Below, in pieces: positions 7,120-12,719 of a stretch of 12,719 bases of DNA. The DNA is from Comamonadaceae bacterium (lineage in GTDB: Bacteria > Pseudomonadota > Gammaproteobacteria > Burkholderiales > Burkholderiaceae): positions 1-12,719 of the forward strand of contig CANCCJ010000072.1 in the NCBI GenBank assembly GCA_947374535.1. Direction: 5' to 3'. The notes beneath the pieces are model-generated. The model was not told the origin of the DNA. It made no database searches and saw only the letters and a list, made by a program, of their open reading frames with translations. The translations under genes and the position numbers were made by a program. Position 1 is the stretch's first letter; every line of letters begins with the position of its first letter.

Positions 7120-7429
7120 GATGGTTTCCTTTAATTGCGAAAGTGAAGAGTTGCTGTTAATTTTTCGAATACTTTCGTATACGTTAATAATTTAAATGTA
7201 CTCATCACCAAGGCATCACTGGTAGCCGTCAGTCAATCATTTTTTAAGTGGCCATTAAATTAACTATTGGTTTTTGAGTCGAAACCACACACCCGAGAAA
7301 AAACGTACACGTGTGAAGGCCTAACCCGTGAGGCTGAATATGCGCTAGCGTGGCTTAAAAAAAAGGTTTACTCAGATGGCGGCGCGGCGCTTGGCAAAAG
7401 CTGTTGACGCATTGGCTGAGTGCATCGAG
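7120..7429. other. AT-rich intergenic region between tex and the large repeat protein gene
   Basis: This 310-bp gap contains no convincing gene. Next to the repeat protein gene it is strongly AT-rich: 7141-7200 is 25% GC by hand count. It should hold that gene's promoter. A weak minus-strand candidate is TTGGTG (7206-7211) with a 16-bp spacer to TATTAA (7184-7189), and a TTGACT lies at 7231-7236 without a good -10 partner. Two 8-bp palindromes are present, ACACGTGT (7307-7314) and CGCTAGCG (7343-7350), which could be protein-binding sites but are short enough to be chance. An A8 run (7357-7364, T8 on the minus strand) lies downstream of tex but has no GC-rich stem before it, so I do not call a terminator. 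Confidence 0.6.
7127..7132 (-). promoter_or_regulatory. Shine-Dalgarno fixing the GTG start of the large repeat protein
   Basis: On the minus strand AAAGGA lies seven bases (AACCATC) before the GTG at 7119. No better-placed ATG lies nearby in frame, and the protein begins MAKQYKVIVQ from this GTG, so the site decides the start. Confidence 0.75.
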
Positions 7430-9856
7430 TTACTTTTTCAAACCCTGCAACTTGGCAAACGCACTCGCCATGGCCGAACCCGCCACCGCTTGCGGTGACG
7501 CGGTGTAGCCACTGCTGTAGTCGCCGCCTGCCCCGCCCCGTTGGCGTTGATCACGCCCCGCGTGCTCAAAGCGGTTGTCTGAACGTGCCGAATGAGGACC
7601 ATCCTTGCGAGCAGGTGCCGCATCCAGCTTCATGGTCAGGCTGATGCGTTTGCGGGCCACGTCCACTTCGAGCACTTTGACTTTGATGATGTCACCGGTC
7701 TTCACCACTTCGCGTGCGTCAGTGATGAACTTGTTGCTCAGTTGGCTCACATGAATCAAGCCGTCTTGATGAACGCCCAAGTCAACAAACGCGCCAAAGG
7801 CGGCCACGTTGCTCACTGTGCCTTCGAGCACCATGTCCACCTTCAGGTCTTTGATGTCTTCCACGCCGTCTTGCAGCTTGGCCACTTTGAAGTCGGGGCG
7901 CGGGTCGCGGCCCGGCTTTTCGAGTTCGCTCAAGATGTCTTTGACGGTGATCACCCCCACTGTGTCGTTGGCGAACAGTTCGGGGCGCAAGGTTTTGAGC
8001 ATGTCGGCACGGCCCATCAACTCGGCCACGGGCTTGCCGGTTTGCGCCATGATGCGCTCCACCACGGGATAGGTTTCGGGGTGAACCGCGGTCATGTCCA
8101 GCGGGTTGTCGCCACCTCGGATGCGCAAGAAGCCGGCGCTTTGCTCAAACGTTTTTGCGCCCAAGCCAGTGACTTTCAGTAACTGCTGGCGGTTGACAAA
8201 CGCGCCATTGGCTTCACGCCAACGCACCACGGCTTTGGCGGTGGTGGTCGAAAGTCCCGACACCCGAGTGAGCAGCGGCACGCTGGCGGTATTGAGGTCT
8301 ACACCCACTTTGTTCACGCAGTCTTCCACCACGGCTTCGAGGGTACGGGCGAGTTCGCTTTGGTTCACATCGTGTTGGTACTGGCCCACACCGATGGATT
8401 TGGGGTCAATCTTCACCAACTCGGCCAAGGGGTCTTGCAAGCGGCGGGCAATGCTGGCCGCGCCACGCAGGCTCACGTCCACATCGGGCATTTCGTTGCT
8501 GGCGTATTCACTGGCGCTGTACACCGATGCGCCGGCTTCGCTGACCACCACTTTGTCAATGACTTTAGATGCATCGTGTTTGGCCTCAGCATGCTTCGAC
8601 ATGATCTTGATGAGTTCACCCGCCAGTTTGTCGGTCTCGCGGCTGGCTGTGCCGTTGCCAATAGCAATCAAGTTCACGCCGTGTTTCTCGGCCAGTTTGG
8701 CCAAGGTGTAAAGCGAGCCGTCCCAGTCTTTGCGGGGCTCATGTGGGTAGACGGTGGCGGTTTCCACGAGTTTTCCGGTGGCGTTGACCACGGCCACTTT
8801 CACGCCAGTGCGGATGCCTGGATCGAGACCCATCACCACGCGCGGGCCAGCGGGTGCGGCCAGCAGCAAGTCGCGCAGGTTGTCGGCAAACACTTTGATG
8901 GCCACCTTTTCGGCGTCCTCACGCAGGCGGGTGAACAGGTCGCGCTCGGTGGAGAGGCTCAACTTCACGCGCCAAGTCCAAGCCACGCATTTGCGGATCA
9001 GGTCGTCCCCCGCCCTGTTCGCGTGGCTCCAGCCGAGGTGCACAGCGATCTTGCCTTCGGCCAAGCTGGGTTTGCCTGGCTCTGGCTTGGCATTGACACT
9101 CGTCTGAGGCTCGGGCAACACCAGTTTGGCATCCAACATTTCCAGCGCACGACCGCGAAATACGGCCAAGGCGCGGTGCGACGGCACACGGCCAATGGGT
9201 TCGTCGTAGTCAAAGTAATCGCGAAACTTTGCCACATCGGGGTTGTTTTCGTCTTTGCCCGCTGCCAGCTTGCTGCGCAATAAACCTTCGACCCACAACC
9301 ATTCGCGCAAAGACTGCACCAAAGCAGCGTCTTCGGCCCAACGCTCGCTCAACAAGTCGCGCACGCCATCAAGAACGGCGGCCACCGATGAGAAGTCCGC
9401 GCCTTCAATCTTGCCCGCAGGAAGAATGAACGCTTCAGCTTCGACATTTGGGTTGAGCGTAGGGTCGGCAAACAGCTTGTCGGCCAGTGGCTCCAAGCCT
9501 GCTTCTTTGGCAATCATGCCTTTGGTGCGACGCTTGGGCTTGAAAGGCAAATAAATGTCTTCCAGCTCTTGCTTGGTGGGCGCGGCCTCAATGGCGGCCA
9601 GCAATTCGGGCGTGAGCTTGCCTTGTTCTTGGATGCTTTTAATCACCGCAGCGCGGCGCTCAGTCAGTTCGCGCAGGTAGCTCAGGCGTGCTTCAAGTTC
9701 GCGCAGCTGAATGTCGTCCAAGCCGCCTGTGGCCTCTTTGCGGTAACGGGCAATGAAAGGCACGGTTGCGCCACCATCGAGCAGCTCGACGGCTGAGCGC
9801 ACTTGGGCCTCGGATATCTTGATTTCGTCCGCGAGTTGGCGGGTAATTTTTGGCAT
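7430..9856 (-). CDS. tex: Tex, RNA-binding transcription accessory protein
   Basis: Tex is a conserved cytoplasmic nucleic-acid-binding protein implicated in transcription and RNA turnover. The 808-residue product has the full family order. The N-terminal helical domain begins ITRQLADEIKIS and carries VPFIARYRKE. A YqgF/RNase H-like domain starts near residue 340 with MGLDPGIRTGVKVA. Helix-hairpin-helix segments lie at about 490-580 (VGQYQHDVNQ, then VSGLSTTTAKAVV, then VTGLGAKTFEQSAGF). A C-terminal S1 domain spans about 672-745 (VLEGTVSNVAAFGAFVDLGV, then DGLIHVSQLS). After S1 comes a Gly/Arg/Ser-rich tail of about 60 residues ending FAKLQGLKK. I chose the ATG at 9856 because family proteins begin at this point. 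A TTG at 9889 would add 11 unconserved residues, though a GGGG lies upstream of it. The gene follows gst by 62 bp on the same strand. Confidence 0.96.
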   Translation of the reverse strand: MPKITRQLADEIKISEAQVRSAVELLDGGATVPFIARYRKEATGGLDDIQLRELEARLSYLRELTERRAAVIKSIQEQGKLTPELLAAIEAAPTKQELEDIYLPFKPKRRTKGMIAKEAGLEPLADKLFADPTLNPNVEAEAFILPAGKIEGADFSSVAAVLDGVRDLLSERWAEDAALVQSLREWLWVEGLLRSKLAAGKDENNPDVAKFRDYFDYDEPIGRVPSHRALAVFRGRALEMLDAKLVLPEPQTSVNAKPEPGKPSLAEGKIAVHLGWSHANRAGDDLIRKCVAWTWRVKLSLSTERDLFTRLREDAEKVAIKVFADNLRDLLLAAPAGPRVVMGLDPGIRTGVKVAVVNATGKLVETATVYPHEPRKDWDGSLYTLAKLAEKHGVNLIAIGNGTASRETDKLAGELIKIMSKHAEAKHDASKVIDKVVVSEAGASVYSASEYASNEMPDVDVSLRGAASIARRLQDPLAELVKIDPKSIGVGQYQHDVNQSELARTLEAVVEDCVNKVGVDLNTASVPLLTRVSGLSTTTAKAVVRWREANGAFVNRQQLLKVTGLGAKTFEQSAGFLRIRGGDNPLDMTAVHPETYPVVERIMAQTGKPVAELMGRADMLKTLRPELFANDTVGVITVKDILSELEKPGRDPRPDFKVAKLQDGVEDIKDLKVDMVLEGTVSNVAAFGAFVDLGVHQDGLIHVSQLSNKFITDAREVVKTGDIIKVKVLEVDVARKRISLTMKLDAAPARKDGPHSARSDNRFEHAGRDQRQRGGAGGDYSSGYTASPQAVAGSAMASAFAKLQGLKK

Positions 9857-9918
9857 GTGTAAGTCGCAGGAATTCGTCAAAGCGGGCAATTTTGCCCCAG
9901 CCGAAGCGCACCAGCCGC

Positions 9919-10851
9919 TCAGTCTTGCTTTTTCAGAATAAAGCCAACCCGTGGAAAGTGCACTTGCACCGTCCCTGCGCGTGCATCATGACGGCGCACG
10001 GTGTAGCGTGTGCGGGTGGCGGCCACCAATTCACCGACGGTGGGCTCCAACCCAAACGATTCCGCGGTGATGACCACAGGGCTGCCCAACGCGATGCCGT
10101 GGTGGTCGATGAAGGGTTCATGCGACATGTCTGTGGGCGTGCTGTCGTGCGCGATCTGGATGGCTTGGGTAGACGACAGGTTAGTGGGCATGCCGTGGCC
10201 AAACTTTTCCATGCGCAGCACCCAGTCGCGCACATGGGGCGTGGCGTCAAAAATATCAGCCAAATTAGGCACTTGGCGCAGCGTGTACCACGTGGGGTGG
10301 TAGGCTGAAAAGTCAGCAAGAGAGGGGGCATCGCCCAGCAAAAACGGGTGCTGCTCCAGCATGTGCGATAGGCGACGCAGATAGCTTTTGTACATGCCGA
10401 TGGCGTCAGTTGCCAACATGCGTGGCGCACCACCGCGCATCTGGGTCCGGTCTTGCACAAAATGTTTCACGTCCTCAGGGGCCCAAGACGCCAACACATG
10501 TGCAGCGCCCGCCGGCTGAAAGTTATAAGCCATGGCAATGGGAAACACTAAGGTGTCTGCCCATTGCGCCACGATGCGCGCGGTGCCTTTCACGGCGTCG
10601 GGGAACAGAGTTGGAGTGGGTGCGAGGTGTTCAAGCACATCACAAATGAGGTTGGTGTCGCAATACACATCCGCACCGATTTGCATGAAGGGCGTGCGAC
10701 GATGCCCGCCTGTCAACGCCACCACATCGGGCTTGGGCATGTACATTGGGATGGTGACACTCTGCCAAGCGCGGTTTTTATACCCCAAGATCAAACGCAC
10801 CTTCTCCGCGAAGGGCGACAAGGGGTAGTGGTGAAGAATGATCTCTGACAT
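9919..10851 (-). CDS. glutathione S-transferase-like protein with C-terminal extension
   Basis: The 310-residue protein starts with a thioredoxin-fold GST domain: strand IILHHYPLSPFAEKVRLIL (4-22), the cis-proline motif TPFMQIG (53-59) and the glutathione-contacting DTNLICDVLE (65-74). A helical GST C-terminal domain follows to about residue 215, including the LGDAPSLADFSAY segment (172-184) that is typical of GSTs. Classical GSTs are about 200-220 residues long. The extra 90 residues (about 220-310) look strand-rich (GSPVVITAESFG, VGELVAATRTRYTVRR, VQVHFPRVGFIL) and may form a small separate barrel. Substrate is unknown, and glutathione use is inferred from the family. The ATG at 10851 is supported by GAGGA five bases upstream and by the motif-like N-terminus. 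Its first 74 bases overlap the upstream lipoprotein gene in another frame, suggesting translational coupling. Confidence 0.88.
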   Translation of the reverse strand: MSEIILHHYPLSPFAEKVRLILGYKNRAWQSVTIPMYMPKPDVVALTGGHRRTPFMQIGADVYCDTNLICDVLEHLAPTPTLFPDAVKGTARIVAQWADTLVFPIAMAYNFQPAGAAHVLASWAPEDVKHFVQDRTQMRGGAPRMLATDAIGMYKSYLRRLSHMLEQHPFLLGDAPSLADFSAYHPTWYTLRQVPNLADIFDATPHVRDWVLRMEKFGHGMPTNLSSTQAIQIAHDSTPTDMSHEPFIDHHGIALGSPVVITAESFGLEPTVGELVAATRTRYTVRRHDARAGTVQVHFPRVGFILKKQD

Positions 10852-11797
10852 GGTCGTCCTCGGGTTGAAGGGGTGCTTCTCCGAAGTGTGCCACAGGGCC
10901 CATGTCACGCCCCAACACCAGCCGCATTTGCACGCGCGTGCCCAAGTCATGGGACGCCCGCATGGTGGCGCCCATCGGCAACTTGACCGACAAGGCCTGC
11001 GCCGCATTCAATTGTCCGGGGCTGTAGTAAATCTCGGTCGCTATTTGCTTGTAACCGGGTTGGTTGGTCATGCGAGCCGTGATCACACCGAGGGAGGCAA
11101 GACGCTTGGCGGTTAAGTGGGCCAAGTTGGGAATACCCACGCCGTTGGAGACTTCAATCTTCAACCCATTCAACAGCGCAGGCACGAGCGGCAAGGCCGT
11201 GGCATCGCGCAGTTCATACACATGGGCGCTCAAGGCCACCAGTTGTGGCCCCTCAGGGGGAACAGGCTGCGTTGAAGCCTGTCCCAGGGCACTGTCTTTG
11301 TCGCGTCCGCGCTCTAGGGCTAACGCCAACAGCGCTTGATTTTTGCGCGTCAACACGCTGGTGGCGTCCAACACCATGGCCTGATTGAGCTGGTCTTGCG
11401 CTTCGTTCAGTCGTCCAGCCAGCATCAAGGCGTAGCCCCAGTTGTTATGCAGATACGCAGCTTGGGGGGCGATCGCCAGCGCACGCTGAAACAGCGCATC
11501 GGCTTGCACAGGTCGCTGCGTTTGTGCGTAGATCACGGCCATCCCGTTCAGCGCACCTACATGCTCAGGCTGCAAGATCAAGACCTTGGCATATCGGCCT
11601 TCGGCCAACTCCCTTTGCCCTAAACCATGTGCCGTTCGCCCCAAGGTGAACAACGTCTCTACCTCAGACACCGGGCTGGTGATGCGCGACATTGGCTGCA
11701 TCTTGGGCGTGGCATCTGTGGGGGCCATCGCAAATTGCGAACACCCCATCAGCGCACCGGCTGACAGTGCCGAGAAATATTTGACATAGTGGCTCAT
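10778..11797 (-). CDS. TadD-like TPR lipoprotein with LytR C-terminal domain
   Basis: The 339-residue product begins with a short signal peptide and a lipobox LMGC (16-19), predicting a lipid-anchored Cys19 with serine next. Three tetratricopeptide repeats cover about residues 50-149 (ALNGMAVIYAQTQRPVQADA, then YLHNNWGYALMLAGRLNEA). After a Pro-rich linker, residues 212-272 match the LytR_C domain pattern (IEVSNGVGIPNLAHLTAKRL, then IATEIYYSPGQLNAAQALS). It sits 22 bp after tadC. TadD is the TPR lipoprotein of tad (Flp pilus) loci and assists secretin assembly, so a TadD-like role is likely, but the LytR_C fusion is not part of classical TadD. The ATG at 11797 has an excellent AAGGAG six bases upstream; the ATG at 11833 would overlap tadC and spoil the signal peptide. 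The last 24 codons overlap the GST gene and look unconserved. Confidence 0.85.
   Translation of the reverse strand: MSHYVKYFSALSAGALMGCSQFAMAPTDATPKMQPMSRITSPVSEVETLFTLGRTAHGLGQRELAEGRYAKVLILQPEHVGALNGMAVIYAQTQRPVQADALFQRALAIAPQAAYLHNNWGYALMLAGRLNEAQDQLNQAMVLDATSVLTRKNQALLALALERGRDKDSALGQASTQPVPPEGPQLVALSAHVYELRDATALPLVPALLNGLKIEVSNGVGIPNLAHLTAKRLASLGVITARMTNQPGYKQIATEIYYSPGQLNAAQALSVKLPMGATMRASHDLGTRVQMRLVLGRDMGPVAHFGEAPLQPEDDHVRDHSSPLPLVALRGEGAFDLGV
10857..10861 (-). promoter_or_regulatory. Shine-Dalgarno of the GST-like gene, inside the lipoprotein gene
   Basis: GAGGA on the minus strand is five bases before the ATG at 10851. It lies within the 3' end of the overlapping lipoprotein gene and supports 10851 over any longer start. 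Confidence 0.7.
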
Positions 11798-11803
11798 GAC
11801 GCA

Positions 11804-11809
11804 CTCCTT
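11804..11809 (-). promoter_or_regulatory. Shine-Dalgarno fixing the lipoprotein start
   Basis: AAGGAG on the minus strand lies six bases before the ATG at 11797, inside the 22-bp gap after the tadC stop codon. It decides for the start that gives a proper lipoprotein signal peptide. Confidence 0.85.
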
Positions 11810-11819
11810 TTTTAATTCT

Positions 11820-12719
11820 TCAATTTCCGCCATTCATGGAGGGCAGTAACACCTTAAAAATACCAATCATGGCGGGGCCCAAAATCACGATGAACATCGA
11901 CGGGAAGATGAAAAAAATCAGAGGAAAAAGCATCTTTACTGGAATCTTGGCGGCCCGTTCTTCGGCACGCTGTCTTCGGGTTTCACGCATCATGGACGAC
12001 AGCGTTCGCATGGCGTTGCCCACGTCGGTGCCAAAGTGTTCAGACTGCAACAAGATCGTCACAAACGTGGTGATATCGTCCACACCGGTTCGCTGTACCA
12101 AGTTGTGCAAGGCGTTCACGCGTGAGGCACCGGCTTGCAACTCCAGCAGCATCAGGCCCAACTCATCCGCCAAAGCGGGGCTGCTCATGTGCAACTCCTC
12201 GCAGCTGCGTCGCATGGCCGCATCTAGGGCCAAGCCTGCCTCCACGCACACTGTCATCATGTCGATGGCATCTGGTAGCGCCTGCTCTATCTCTTGCTGA
12301 CGCGTGCGAATCTTCATGGCCAATACCGCATTCGGCAAGTAGCAGCCTAAGCAAGCCATGCCAACAGTGGAAAAGGCCACCGACAATGACAGGCTTTGCC
12401 CCCGTACAAGTCCGCTGTAAAACAAATACCCAATCGGCAAGAGCAACGTCAAGATAACCTTGACGCCAAAAAAAACAGTCAGCCAGCTTGCATCCCTCAA
12501 GCCCGCATTGAGGAACTTGACCCGAAGGTGCGACGCATCTTCTATGTCTTTGGGTGCCGACAAGTGGGCAAACGGTTGCGCTAATTTGGCCATCTTGGCT
12601 GTCCATGCAGGCCCAGTGACACTCGGCGTCTCAGCATCGCCTTGAATTTGATTCAAGCGCCGTCCCAAGGCTCGGTCACGCGTGAGCCAAAACCCTAGGC
12701 CCAGCACCAAACCTGTGAC
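11820..12719 (-). CDS. tadC: TadC, type II secretion system F-family inner-membrane protein of the Flp/Tad pilus (5' end cut by window)
   Basis: The visible 299 residues form a GspF-type platform protein of the Tad pilus machine, which with TadB sits in the inner membrane and works with the TadA ATPase. Numbering from the TTG at 12710, hydrophobic segments lie at about 76-101 and 108-131 and at the C-terminus (260-289, FPLIFFIFPSMFIVILGPAM). Between them is the cytoplasmic T2SSF domain with the characteristic ALPDAIDMMTVCVEAGLALDAAM (144-166) and SEHFGTDVGNAMRTLSSMMRETRRQRAEE (223-251). The reading frame stays open to the window edge, and the first residues (VTGLVLGLGFW) look like the end of a first membrane segment, so the true start lies beyond 12719. 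The lipoprotein gene follows 22 bp after its stop. Confidence 0.92.
   Translation of the reverse strand, partial: VTGLVLGLGFWLTRDRALGRRLNQIQGDAETPSVTGPAWTAKMAKLAQPFAHLSAPKDIEDASHLRVKFLNAGLRDASWLTVFFGVKVILTLLLPIGYLFYSGLVRGQSLSLSVAFSTVGMACLGCYLPNAVLAMKIRTRQQEIEQALPDAIDMMTVCVEAGLALDAAMRRSCEELHMSSPALADELGLMLLELQAGASRVNALHNLVQRTGVDDITTFVTILLQSEHFGTDVGNAMRTLSSMMRETRRQRAEERAAKIPVKMLFPLIFFIFPSMFIVILGPAMIGIFKVLLPSMNGGN

Noticed and set aside
7357..7364. An A8/T8 run downstream of tex as a Rho-independent terminator.
   Set aside because: No stable GC-rich stem-loop precedes the T run on the minus strand.
8360..9283. A 307-codon open frame on the plus strand opposite tex.
   Set aside because: It is His/Gly/Val-rich with no recognisable motif, and it lies wholly antisense to well-conserved tex.
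10852..11007. Upstream extension of the GST-like protein by 52 residues.
   Set aside because: The added residues are Arg/Trp/Cys-rich shadow sequence of the lipoprotein gene. The ATG at 10851 has its own ribosome binding site and begins the thioredoxin-fold motif.
11798..11833. A longer lipoprotein start at 11833.
   Set aside because: It would add a charged leader (MAEIEELKKECV) before the signal peptide and overlap tadC. The ATG at 11797 has a near-perfect Shine-Dalgarno.

Overview
The window looks like chromosomal DNA of a Gram-negative betaproteobacterium, most likely order Burkholderiales and probably family Comamonadaceae. This is inferred from the general look of the Tex, TrhO and glutathione transferase proteins, the moderately high GC of the housekeeping genes, and a Tad-type pilus gene. 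The genus cannot be fixed from sequence alone. No tRNA, rRNA, CRISPR array, transposase or phage gene is visible.

Layout: (1) At 38-2200, an HSL-type alpha/beta hydrolase (minus) and an iron-dependent alcohol dehydrogenase (plus) diverge from a 39-bp gap holding overlapping -10 boxes. (2) At 2218-3186, trhO (minus), a tRNA U34 hydroxylase, converges on the dehydrogenase. (3) At 3277-7119, one very large gene (minus) encodes a 1280-residue modular surface or secreted protein. Its order is a BapA-like N-terminal domain, 43 tandem 8-residue repeats, two nearly identical Ig-like domains, about seven 53-58-residue beta-rich repeats, and a C-terminal domain like those of type I-secreted adhesins. 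The 310-bp gap upstream of it is AT-rich. (4) At 7430-9856, tex (minus). (5) At 9919-10851, a long glutathione S-transferase-like protein (minus). (6) At 10778-12719, the end of a tad (Flp pilus) locus: a TPR/LytR_C lipoprotein (TadD-like) and the inner-membrane protein TadC, which runs off the right edge.

The genes from tadC through the lipoprotein to gst are tightly packed (22-bp gap, then a 74-bp out-of-frame overlap). tex follows after 62 bp, so the four may share a transcript. The hydrolase and dehydrogenase form a divergent pair of small-molecule enzymes that could share control. The adhesin-like gene stands alone: no type I secretion genes lie beside it, so export would need an unlinked system.

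The most interesting object is the adhesin-like gene, especially its octapeptide array. The array has a clear 48-residue (six-octad) higher-order period and a Ser/Thr-x-x-Gln/Glu helix-capping pattern in most units, a repeat class for which I can name no characterised function.
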